The notes under the pieces: model-generated
Database searches by the model: none
Seen by the model: the letters and a program-made list of their open reading frames with translations, nothing else
Told to the model about the DNA's origin: nothing
Translations under genes and position numbers: made by a program
Part shown: one piece after another, positions 25,746 through 33,005 of the stretch
How positions within the stretch are numbered: position 1 is the first letter of the stretch
Layout of the letters: every line of letters starts with the position of its first letter
From: SCUS01 sp966211675
Lineage (GTDB): Bacteria > Myxococcota_A > Polyangia > Polyangiales > Ga0077539
Direction of reading: 5' to 3'
Assembly: GCA_966211675.1 (NCBI GenBank)
Contig: CBIHPK010000011.1
Location: 17,407 to 81,406, forward strand
Length of the DNA: 64,000 bases

Positions 25746-28207
25746 AGACGCGCGAAGGTCGATGCAGGGAGGCGAGGCTGCTGGTCCTGGCGCTGCTTGT
25801 CGGGTGCAGCCGGACCGAGCTGGATGGCGAGTCGTCCTTCGACCTGGACGGAGCCGTGGGCGATCGTCCGGTGCTCGACGAGGCCGTGACCGACCGCCCG
25901 GACGGTGCACGGGACGACGTGCCGATCGATCGGCCCGAACTGCGCGATGTGGCGGACGTCCCCGAGATCAGGGACGTGGCCGACGTGCCTGATCGGGAGG
26001 ACCTGCCGGACGTGCCCGACGTGATCGACGGCGGTTGCTTCGACTGTGGAGTCGGAGCCGTCTGTTGTGGTGAGGTCTGTCGGGATATCGGCAATGACCC
26101 CGCGAACTGCGGCGGATGCGGCATCGCCTGTGGCTTCGGCGCTCGGTGCATCGCCGGGAGCTGCATGGGTACGATGGCCTGCAATGGCGGCCCGGTGTGC
26201 GACGTCGGGCAGGCCTGTTGCCTCGACGGGTGCCAGGATCTCCGGAGTGACATTCGCAACTGCGGTGGCTGCGGTCGAACCTGCGCGGCGGGCAACGTCT
26301 GCGTGGACGGCGAGTGCCGTCCCACGAACGCGTGCGGCCCCGGCGGCCTCTGCGCGCGCGGTCAACTCTGTTGCGACAGCCGTTGCATCGGTGTGCTCGA
26401 CGACCGGGCGAACTGCGGATCGTGTGGACTTCGTTGTGGGGATACCCAGCGATGCATCGCCGGGCGCTGTGAGTCGCCCGGGTGTGGTGACGGTGGGGCC
26501 TGCGCGGCGGGCTCGGTCTGCTGCGCGGAGCGCTGCGCGGACCTGCAGAACGACACTGCGAATTGCGGTGCATGCGGGCTGGCCTGCCGCGCCGGACAGG
26601 AGTGCACGGCCGGACGCTGCAGCACTCCGGCGATGGGCTGCGGGGGCGGTCCGGCGTGTGATCCAGGGCGTCAGTGCTGTGGCGTCTTCTGCGTTGACGT
26701 AAGCGGTGATGTGGCCAATTGCGGGGCCTGTGGCCGGGCGTGCGTCGCGCCCCCCGGGTCGGCGGTGACGTGTATCGCGAGCGTCTGCGTGGCGGGACCG
26801 TGTCTGCCGGGCTTCACTGATTGCAACGGTCGGACTGTTGATGGCTGCGAGGTCAACACGGGCTCCGACCCGCTGAACTGCGGTCGCTGCGGCGTGGCGT
26901 GCATGGCCGGTGCGACCTGCTCCGATGGCGTGTGCGGTCGGCCGAGCAGCGGCGCCGAGGGGGCCTTCAACCCGACGGTCAATCCCACCTATCTGCGCCC
27001 GGGGGTGCACAACTTCACGACGATCAACGTCCCGGCTGGCGTGGTGGTGTTCGTCGCGGGCGGCGGTGCGGACAACGGCACGCTCGACCTGCGAGCGACC
27101 AGTGATGTCGTGGTCGACGGCACCATCGACGTGTCGGGCGGTCCGGGCAGTCAGTCGACCATCACCTCGCGGAGCACCCGGCAGGGCCGCGCTGGCGCAG
27201 GCGGCTTCACTGGCGATCCAAGGACGGCGACACCGGGGCCCGCCTGCGAGTGGGTGGCCGGGGTGTCTGGTGGGAATGGGCGCGGCGCTGCGGGGTCGAC
27301 GGGCAACTGTACGGTCGGGAGCAACACCGCGTGCATTACCGACAACCGGACGCAGCTGATCTTCGCGTCCCCCGCGGCTCAGTTCGGCGGCGGCGGGGGG
27401 GTCTTCACTGGCTACCGCGCATTCGGTGCTGGGGGCGGCGGGTTTGCGGGTGGTGGCGCGGGCGCCCTCGGAGCCGCGTATTCAGGGCAGGGCGATTGCC
27501 GCGGTGTGACTGCCGGGGGCGGAGCTGCGACTGGACGCGGAGGGAGCTCGGGCGCGAGCTCGGTCTACAACGGACGGGATGGCGTGTTGGGGCAGACCCA
27601 GTGCCCGGGGACGCGTCCTGACATCCCGGCAGCGTGGGTAGGGGGTGGCGGTGGCGGCAGTATCGGAACAGACGCCGCGAGCGATCTGGCGATCGACCGC
27701 ACGTTCTATCCAGGGTCAGGCGGTGGTGGCGGCAGTGGTGACTACCTGAACCGTCCTGCCTTTGGTGGTACCTCGGGCGGCGGTGGCGGCGGCGGAGCGC
27801 TCCGGGTCTGGTCGGACACGCGCATCACCATCAATGGACAGCTGCTCGCCAACGGCGGAGAAGGCGGCGATGCCTACATCGGGACGAACCGCGCCGCAGG
27901 ATGCGACCCCCAGCCCGGGGCGGCGGGAGGCGGTGGTTCGGGTGGCGTGGTGTTCCTTCGCGCGCCGACCCTTACGGTGACCTCGCGCGCCCAGCTCTCC
28001 GCGGTTGGCGGACCCGGCGGCGCGAGCAGCCTCTACGCGACGGGCGGTGCTGGTGGAGCGGGAGGTCCGGGGCGCATTCGTCTGAGCGTCGATCCGTCGC
28101 GTTGCCGCCTGGATGGCCGGTTTGCTCCGTCCCTCACGGCCGGTTGCTCGCCGAGTGTTGGCGCCGGCGTCGCTGGTCAGGTCTTCGTCACCGCCTATCC
28201 GCGCTGA
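25742..28207 (+). CDS. Stig1-repeat, glycine-rich surface lipoprotein
   Basis: The 821-residue protein has a lipoprotein signal with lipobox LLVGC. An Asp/Val/Pro-rich spacer with DVADVPE-like repeats (about 35-97) comes next. Then six Cys-rich repeats carry the shared core NCGxCGxxC (about 98-395), and a long glycine-rich C-terminal part with beta-helix-like stretches (TSDVVVDGTIDVSG) completes the protein. The repeats resemble the stigma-specific Stig1 family, common in myxobacterial surface proteins of unknown role. The ATG overlaps the ftsH stop by four bases, so translation is probably coupled to a membrane quality-control protease. Confidence 0.88.
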   Translation: MKTREGRCREARLLVLALLVGCSRTELDGESSFDLDGAVGDRPVLDEAVTDRPDGARDDVPIDRPELRDVADVPEIRDVADVPDREDLPDVPDVIDGGCFDCGVGAVCCGEVCRDIGNDPANCGGCGIACGFGARCIAGSCMGTMACNGGPVCDVGQACCLDGCQDLRSDIRNCGGCGRTCAAGNVCVDGECRPTNACGPGGLCARGQLCCDSRCIGVLDDRANCGSCGLRCGDTQRCIAGRCESPGCGDGGACAAGSVCCAERCADLQNDTANCGACGLACRAGQECTAGRCSTPAMGCGGGPACDPGRQCCGVFCVDVSGDVANCGACGRACVAPPGSAVTCIASVCVAGPCLPGFTDCNGRTVDGCEVNTGSDPLNCGRCGVACMAGATCSDGVCGRPSSGAEGAFNPTVNPTYLRPGVHNFTTINVPAGVVVFVAGGGADNGTLDLRATSDVVVDGTIDVSGGPGSQSTITSRSTRQGRAGAGGFTGDPRTATPGPACEWVAGVSGGNGRGAAGSTGNCTVGSNTACITDNRTQLIFASPAAQFGGGGGVFTGYRAFGAGGGGFAGGGAGALGAAYSGQGDCRGVTAGGGAATGRGGSSGASSVYNGRDGVLGQTQCPGTRPDIPAAWVGGGGGGSIGTDAASDLAIDRTFYPGSGGGGGSGDYLNRPAFGGTSGGGGGGGALRVWSDTRITINGQLLANGGEGGDAYIGTNRAAGCDPQPGAAGGGGSGGVVFLRAPTLTVTSRAQLSAVGGPGGASSLYATGGAGGAGGPGRIRLSVDPSRCRLDGRFAPSLTAGCSPSVGAGVAGQVFVTAYPR
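26037..26930 (+). repeat. Six Cys-rich Stig1-like coding repeats
   Basis: Units of about 45-50 codons recur within the lipoprotein gene. Each contains a CCxxxC segment, an Asn/Asp-rich turn and NCGxCGxxC. The units have diverged at the DNA level, so the duplications are old. Confidence 0.85.
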
Positions 28208-28580
28208 CCCCGTCTCCTGCCATCCCTCCTTCGCCAACATGTGCGTGCGGCTGGAGGGTTCCCTCCTTGAGGAAGCCCGAGCCAGTCGACTGGTAGCCCG
28301 TGTCGAGCCACGTGCCGAGGCTCGTCTGGTTCACCAGGACAGGGATGCTGGGAGAGGGTAGTCGGCAGGCAGGAGATTGCCTGCTCAGCGATCGGCGAGG
28401 TCGATCGTCATAGAGGAATCCGAACTGGACCCATCGCTCTCGACGAGGCGTACGTTGCAGTTCTGCGATTGAAAGCCTGAAAGGCGTCTTCCGTAGTGGA
28501 ATGACGCCGATCAGGACATTGGGGATCGAGTGAGATGAGGAGGACGCGAGCGGTGAGGCTGCTCACCCTCAGGCGAGCGA
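28208..28580. other. Non-coding stretch between Stig1 lipoprotein gene and pilA
   Basis: This is 373 bases between two convergent genes, with no credible gene on either strand. It is less GC-rich than its neighbours. It contains two hairpins: GCAGGCA/TGCCTGC at 28365-28384 (six-base loop) and GGTGAG/CTCACC at 28552-28567. The second lies just past the pilA stop. I see nothing else in it. Confidence 0.6.
28552..28567 (-). terminator. Candidate pilA terminator hairpin
   Basis: GGTGAG and CTCACC form a six-base stem with a four-base loop, starting 14 bases past the pilA stop on the minus strand. No clear U tract follows. Confidence 0.4.
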
Positions 28581-29081
28581 CTACTCGAGCTCGTTGACGA
28601 TGACGATCTGCGAGCCCTGGATCTCGCCGGCGTTGAGCGCGGCGGAGCGGCTGAAGGTCGAGTTCGTGCCGTCGCCGTCGATGTTGCCGGTCGCGACGGC
28701 GTTGAAGCTGGTCGCGCTCGCCGCGGCGGAGTAGGCGTAGTACAGCGGCGAGTCGACCGAGAAGCCGATGGCGCTCCAACCGGAGTCGCCGGTGAAGGCG
28801 GTCGGCTGCGCCGGGAACTTCGAGGCGGACGGCGTGCCCGAGGGGGTCGCGACGGCCGAGGCGAAGCTGGCGACGCTCTGCTCAGACGACTGGTTGAAGT
28901 AGCTGACCTCGCCCTGGTAGATCTTCGAGATGTTGCCAGTGGCCTCGCTGGTCTTCGAGCGCTTCACGTAGCGGGTGAAGGCGGGAATCGCGACCGCCGC
29001 GAGGATGCCGAGGATCACGACGACGATCATCAGCTCGACCAGGGTGAAGCCAGCGAGAACCTTCTTCATGGAACGCTTCAT
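28581..29081 (-). CDS. pilA: Type IV major pilin (PilA)
   Basis: The 166-residue prepilin has a short basic leader (MKRSMKKVLAG) and a type III signal. Cleavage is expected between Gly and Phe of AGFTLVELMIVVVILGILAA (GFTLVELM followed by the hydrophobic helix), and Glu at +5 is present. The globular part is Ser/Ala/Thr-rich with one conserved-looking NIDGDGT segment. Pilin is processed by PilD and assembled into retractable pili for social (twitching) motility. The ATG at 29081 is chosen because GGAGG lies about nine bases upstream. A sigma-54 type promoter lies 84 bases upstream. No other pilus gene is nearby in this window. Confidence 0.95.
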   Translation of the reverse strand: MKRSMKKVLAGFTLVELMIVVVILGILAAVAIPAFTRYVKRSKTSEATGNISKIYQGEVSYFNQSSEQSVASFASAVATPSGTPSASKFPAQPTAFTGDSGWSAIGFSVDSPLYYAYSAAASATSFNAVATGNIDGDGTNSTFSRSAALNAGEIQGSQIVIVNELE

Positions 29082-29164
29082 TGAAGTACCCTCCGTCCGT
29101 TGATTGATCTGGCAACTCGAACCACTCAAAGTGCCGGACCCTCGGATTGGACGAACCGGATCAT

Positions 29165-29180
29165 TGCAGTCGTCATGCCA
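29165..29180 (-). promoter_or_regulatory. Sigma-54 (-24/-12) promoter of pilA
   Basis: On the minus strand the sequence TGGCATGACGACTGCA matches the sigma-54 consensus TGGCAC-N5-TTGCA. GG and GC have the required spacing and there are two mismatches. The start of transcription would be near 29155, giving a 5' leader of about 74 bases before the pilA ATG. PilA in Myxococcus and Pseudomonas is known to be sigma-54 and PilR dependent. Confidence 0.75.
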
Positions 29181-29282
29181 GTCCTAAGGCCGGTTGCCAG
29201 GGCGGTCGCACAATTGGCGAATCTACCGTGGAGCTCTCGAAAAGCTGCTCTGCCCGTGCCCTGCGAAGGGCGGAGGTCGAAC

Positions 29283-29337
29283 CCCGATCGACCCGTCCGG
29301 GTGACGCGATTCGTCACCCCGGCTTGACGGGATCGGG
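29283..29337. promoter_or_regulatory. Nested palindrome, candidate enhancer-binding-protein site or structured RNA
   Basis: The inner perfect palindrome GGGTGACG-CGATT-CGTCACCC spans 29299-29319. It is flanked by CCCGTC (29292-29297) pairing with GACGGG (29326-29331) and by CCCGAT (29283-29288) pairing with ATCGGG (29332-29337). The inner palindrome is centred about 150 bases upstream of the predicted pilA transcription start, the usual distance for a sigma-54 activator site such as PilR. As RNA it would form a very stable hairpin. Confidence 0.5.
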
Positions 29338-29451
29338 CATCCCACATTCCCTGCTATGGAGGTGTGGGAGGCACGAGACCGCTGTTGAAAATCCGCTCGG
29401 ACAGACCTCCGTAGGAGATCAGGCCGGGACCAACAACAGGGGGTGCCCTTC

Positions 29452-29487
29452 GCGATCCTTCCAAGCCCCCACAGGGGAAGGATTCGC
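29452..29487. repeat. Stable hairpin downstream of tRNA-Thr
   Basis: TCCTTCC (29456-29462) pairs with GGAAGGA (29476-29482), extended by GCG/CGC with small bulges. On the minus strand it begins 22 bases after the tRNA 3' end and could act in transcript termination or processing. Confidence 0.5.
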
Positions 29488-29508
29488 TAAGGTCCAGACA
29501 GAATTTTG

Positions 29509-29580
<72 letters not shown>

Positions 29581-29593
29581 AAAGAGAGCGCCG

Positions 29594-29621
29594 CTTCTAT
29601 CACAGCGCGGCGATGTTGCAA
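29594..29621 (-). promoter_or_regulatory. Candidate promoter of tRNA-Thr
   Basis: On the minus strand TTGCAA (-35) and TAGAAG (-10) are separated by 16 bases. The -10 box ends 13 bases before the tRNA 5' end. Confidence 0.45.
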
Positions 29622-29676
29622 GAGAGAATGTCGCAGGTTGGCGCAGGCCATCGGATTCGGTACGACAGGCGGCGAA

Positions 29677-30720
29677 ATGCTCCCACAGACGACCGACCTG
29701 CGCTCCGATACGGTGACCCGCCCGACGCCTGGAATGCGGGCAGCGATGGCCTCTGCGGTGGTCGGGGACGATGTCTTCGAAGAGGACCCGACGGTACGGG
29801 AGCTCGAGCGTCGGGTCGCGGATCTCCTGGGGCGTGAGGCGGGGCTCTTCGTCCCCTCCGGGACCATGGCCAACCAGATCGCCCTCCAACTGCACGCCCG
29901 CCACGGCGAGGAGGTACTGGTCGCGGAGGGTGCTCACTGCGTCTGGTACGAGAGCGGTGCGGCGGCGGCGATCGCGGGGGTCCAGCTGGTCTCCGTGGGC
30001 CGAGAAGGAGAGGTGACACCCGAGGAGATCCGGGGTGCCATGAGGCCTCGCGTCGACTGGTGCCCCGTCACCCGTGCGCTGGTTCTCGAGAACACCCACA
30101 ACCGCGCGGGAGGGCGGATCATCGGCCTGGCGAGCTGTCGTGCGGCGGTCCGCGCAGCGCACGAGGCGGGGCTGACCGTTCACCTCGATGGTGCCCGGCT
30201 GTTCAACGCGGCCGTCGGCCTCGGGGTGTCTCCGAGCGAGATCGCGGGCGAGGCGGACACCATCTCGGTCTGTCTGTCCAAGGGCTTGGGAGCGCCGGTG
30301 GGATCGCTCCTCGTCGGAACGCGCGACCATGTCCGCGATGCTCGAAGACTCCGGAAGCGGATGGGGGGCGGGATGCGCCAGGTCGGCGTTCTGGCCGCGG
30401 CTGGGCTCTACGCGCTCGACCATCATGTGGACCGGCTGGCCGAGGATCACCTCGCGGCCAGGGCGCTGGCCGAGGGACTCTCCGAATGCCCGGGGCTGGT
30501 CGTCGTGGCGCCGGACACCAACATCGTGCTCCTCGACCTGCGCTCCGACGGACCCGTCGATGCCAACGCATTCGCGGAGCGAGCACGGGCGCGAGGAATC
30601 CTGCTGTCCGTCTTCGGGCAGTTCCGGCTCCGCGCCGTGACCCATCTGGACGTCTCCGTCGCCGATGCACGTGCCGCGGCGGGGGCCTTGTGCGATCTGA
30701 TGCGCCCGGTCGCCGAGTGA
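29677..30720 (+). CDS. ltaE: Low-specificity L-threonine aldolase
   Basis: The 347-residue PLP enzyme of the beta-eliminating lyase family opens with DLRSDTVTRPTPGM, the diagnostic start of threonine aldolases. GDDVFEEDPTV follows, and the PLP-binding lysine lies in SVCLSKGLGAPVGS (Lys 202). It cleaves threonine or allo-threonine to glycine and acetaldehyde. The ATG at 29677 has AGGCGG upstream. Its stop overlaps the following lipoprotein start by four bases. Being beside a tRNA-Thr gene is probably coincidence. Confidence 0.95.
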   Translation: MLPQTTDLRSDTVTRPTPGMRAAMASAVVGDDVFEEDPTVRELERRVADLLGREAGLFVPSGTMANQIALQLHARHGEEVLVAEGAHCVWYESGAAAAIAGVQLVSVGREGEVTPEEIRGAMRPRVDWCPVTRALVLENTHNRAGGRIIGLASCRAAVRAAHEAGLTVHLDGARLFNAAVGLGVSPSEIAGEADTISVCLSKGLGAPVGSLLVGTRDHVRDARRLRKRMGGGMRQVGVLAAAGLYALDHHVDRLAEDHLAARALAEGLSECPGLVVVAPDTNIVLLDLRSDGPVDANAFAERARARGILLSVFGQFRLRAVTHLDVSVADARAAAGALCDLMRPVAE

Positions 30721-31811
30721 CTCGTCGGATCAGCTCGCGGGTGTGGCTGGGCGTCGGCGTCATGCTCGCGGGATGTGCGACCGTGACGCCGACCCGCTAC
30801 CGGGCTCGCCTCGCCGAGGGCGATCGGGCGTACAGCGCGGGGAGGTTCAGAGACGCCGCCCGCGCCTATGAGAGCGCCGCCGCCGAGGTGGGGGCTGGGC
30901 GCGATGGAGACGATGCGCGGTACCGCGCCGCGATGGCCTGTCGGCGGATCGGCGATGCCGCGTGCGCTCGCAGGTTGCTCACGCAGGTCGCCGCGAGCGG
31001 AGGCGGATGGGACCACGGTCCGCGCGCGCGCCTCGAGCTGGCGTCGCAGGGCCTCGCGTCGATGGTGTCGTCGGAGGTCTCCGCGGCTCATCGTGAGCTG
31101 GCGTCGCTGATCGAGGACGCGCCCGATACCGGTCCCGCGCGAGGGGCGCTACGGCTTCGGCTGCGCTCGCTCGAGGCGATCGACCCCACGCGATCGACGG
31201 CCATCGCGTGGCTGGACTCGCTGGCGTCGGATCCACGGATCCGACGGTCCACGTTGATCGAGAGCGTGCTCGCCGAGCGTGCTCGCCTCATCGAGGCCAC
31301 GGGCGATCGGACCCGCGCGGAGGCAGCATGGCGAGCCGTCGTCGAGCAGGTTCCCTACCCGGAGAACAGCCACTGGGACGACGGGCACCTCGCGCTCGCG
31401 CGGCTGCAGCGGGACGCCGGGCGGCCGCGAGAGGCGCTCGCGACGCTCGACCGGATGCTCGCCGTCCGAGAAGCGTCATGGGGCAACGGAAGCTACGCCG
31501 CGCCACGCTTCGACGACGGAGCGCTGCTCCAGGCGGAGATCCTGCGCGACGACCTCCGCGATCCGATCGCGGCGGCCGCGGCCTATCATCGGGTCTACGC
31601 CGAGCACCGCACGTCGTTGCGGCGCGACGACGCCCTCTGGGAGGAGGCCGCGCTCCTCCGGAGCAGCGATGCCGGCGAGGCGTGTCGCCTGTGGCGGATC
31701 CTAGTGGAGGAGTTTCCGTGCCGACGGTTCGCCGCGCGAGCTCGCGCCGCGCTCGCGGGTTGTGCGGGCGGCGCTGCGATCCAGGGCCGCTGCGAAGAGA
31801 CGAGGCGCTAG
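30717..31811 (+). CDS. TPR-repeat lipoprotein
   Basis: The 364-residue protein starts at a GTG overlapping the threonine aldolase stop (GTGA). It has a lipoprotein signal with lipobox MLAGC (Cys about 20), then repeated helical pairs of the TPR type (AYSAGRFRDAARAYESAAAE, split AGRFRDAARAYESA and later DAGRPREALATLDRML). Such envelope TPR lipoproteins often serve as assembly scaffolds; the partner is unknown. It ends three bases before the convergent acidic-protein gene. Confidence 0.85.
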   Translation: MTRRISSRVWLGVGVMLAGCATVTPTRYRARLAEGDRAYSAGRFRDAARAYESAAAEVGAGRDGDDARYRAAMACRRIGDAACARRLLTQVAASGGGWDHGPRARLELASQGLASMVSSEVSAAHRELASLIEDAPDTGPARGALRLRLRSLEAIDPTRSTAIAWLDSLASDPRIRRSTLIESVLAERARLIEATGDRTRAEAAWRAVVEQVPYPENSHWDDGHLALARLQRDAGRPREALATLDRMLAVREASWGNGSYAAPRFDDGALLQAEILRDDLRDPIAAAAAYHRVYAEHRTSLRRDDALWEEAALLRSSDAGEACRLWRILVEEFPCRRFAARARAALAGCAGGAAIQGRCEETRR

Positions 31812-31814
31812 GGA

Positions 31815-32183
31815 TCAGTCGTCGTCGTCGACGGGCTCTTCGGTGTCGATGTCGTCGTCGTCGTCCGCGTCGAAGTCGTCGTCCGCGTCGTCATCACCGG
31901 CCGCCTCGACGGACTCGAACTTCAGCTCGACGCCGACGTCCGCGAGCTGAGACTCCAGGAGGTCGAGGAGCTCGTCGACGTCCTCGCCGGACCACTCCTC
32001 CAAGGTGTCGCCGAGGAAGTCGTAGAAGTCCGTGTCGATGCGGCGCTCGATCTCCTCGACCTGATCTTCGCTGAATGAGTCGAGGATGTCGTCGCGGAGC
32101 GTCTCCGTATCGCCCTCCTCGATGGCGTCCTGCGCCGAGAGCCGGATCTGCTTTACCGCACGCTTGTCCAGAAGGATTTCCAT
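31815..32183 (-). CDS. Small highly acidic protein
   Basis: The 122-residue protein has a folded-looking N-terminal half with predicted helices (RLSAQDAIEEGDTETLRDDI). Its C-terminal tail is almost only Asp, Glu and a few hydrophobics, encoded by GTC/GAC-type triplet runs. AAGGA lies about seven bases before the ATG. There is no signal or membrane segment. Acidic tails of this kind occur in chaperone-like or nucleic-acid-mimicking proteins, but I cannot assign a function. Confidence 0.75.
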   Translation of the reverse strand: MEILLDKRAVKQIRLSAQDAIEEGDTETLRDDILDSFSEDQVEEIERRIDTDFYDFLGDTLEEWSGEDVDELLDLLESQLADVGVELKFESVEAAGDDDADDDFDADDDDDIDTEEPVDDDD

Positions 32184-32305
32184 GGCGAGTTCCTTGTGCG
32201 GAGGGGATCAATCACAGCCGCGACGACGTTGTCAACAACGGTTCGAGGGCGTCGGCGCTGGCCGCCCCGGGACGAAGGCTCCTATCATCGGCCCGCGTGC
32301 ACACC

Positions 32306-32938
32306 ATGAGGAAACGACCCTGCGCCGCGCTCCTCGGCGCGATCCTATGTAGCGCTTCGGCGCCCGTGGCCGCGCAGGACATGTTGTCCCCGAGCCGGGA
32401 GGCACCCTACCGGGCGCACCGGCTCCTGAGCGTGGGGCTCGCCACGTCGGCCATCCTGCACGCCGACGCGGTCTGTCCCAACGACCAGACGCTGTGCCCG
32501 CTCGGCGGTGGTGGCGGCATCGCGGTGGCCGTCGGGCGTCGCACCTCCGCTTCGCGAGAGTGGCTCGTCGGCTACGACGTCTCGGTCCGCAACGCCCGCA
32601 ACCTCTTCGCGTCCGCGACGCTGCAGCAGATCAGGTTCGAGCACCGATGGGTCATGGCGTCGCCCGGGTCGAACGCCGAGGCGTTCGTCGGCGTCGGTGG
32701 TGGCGTCGTCGCCTACGGCGAGCGCTTCGGCGTCACGACGCTCGGGCCCGCCTTCAGCGTGTCCGCAGGAGGCAGCTATTACCTGTCCCCGTTCGTGACG
32801 CTCGGCTTCGTCGGTCGGCTCGAGGCGCTGCGCTTCCTCGTCCCCTTCGACACCGGCGATGGCGTGCGGCGGAGCGACGGCGGCGTCGCAACGGTGCTGC
32901 TGAGCGGCTACATCACGGCGACGTTCCGCGGCCCTTGA
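32306..32938 (+). CDS. Exported protein of unknown function, possibly a small beta-barrel
   Basis: This 210-residue protein has a signal peptide (ALLGAILCSASAPVAAQ). Two closely spaced Cys follow (VCPNDQTLCPLGGG), and then alternating strand-like segments rich in Gly (AFVGVGGGVVAYGERF, GGSYYLSPFVTLGF). The pattern fits a small outer-membrane beta-barrel, although the C-terminus (TFRGP) lacks the usual terminal Phe. The ATG is preferred to a GTG three codons upstream. Confidence 0.7.
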   Translation: MRKRPCAALLGAILCSASAPVAAQDMLSPSREAPYRAHRLLSVGLATSAILHADAVCPNDQTLCPLGGGGGIAVAVGRRTSASREWLVGYDVSVRNARNLFASATLQQIRFEHRWVMASPGSNAEAFVGVGGGVVAYGERFGVTTLGPAFSVSAGGSYYLSPFVTLGFVGRLEALRFLVPFDTGDGVRRSDGGVATVLLSGYITATFRGP

Positions 32939-32966
32939 GATCCCTGGCGGTGCGCCGTGGTTCTGC

Positions 32967-32996
32967 TTGACGGTGGGTGGCGCCGCGGTGTCCAAT
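32967..32996 (+). promoter_or_regulatory. Candidate promoter placing transcription start at the FHA gene's ATG
   Basis: TTGACG (32967-32972) and TCCAAT (32991-32996) are 18 bases apart. The -10 box ends nine bases before the ATG at 33006, and no Shine-Dalgarno sequence is present, so the mRNA may be leaderless. Confidence 0.45.
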
Positions 32997-33005
32997 CTCC
33001 TCGTC

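Larger units (their letters stand above)
29082..29508. other. pilA upstream region with strong secondary structure
   Basis: These 427 non-coding bases hold the pilA promoter near pilA. Then come a nested dyad at 29283-29337, a CCCACA/TGTGGG hairpin at about 29341-29368 and a stable hairpin at 29452-29487. Part may be the far upstream control region of pilA, and part may be the trailer of the tRNA-Thr transcript or an unannotated small RNA. Confidence 0.6.

Noticed and set aside
26037..26930. CRISPR-like periodicity
   Set aside because: The repeats are coding, diverged in DNA and lack unique spacers between identical units.
28208..28580. Possible small genes between the Stig1 lipoprotein gene and pilA
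   Set aside because: The open frames lack ribosome sites and domain features, and mostly overlap the end of the lipoprotein gene in another frame.
29340..29508. 6S, SRP, tmRNA or RNase P RNA in the structured region
   Set aside because: The diagnostic core sequences of these RNAs are not present and the ends do not pair as expected for 6S RNA.
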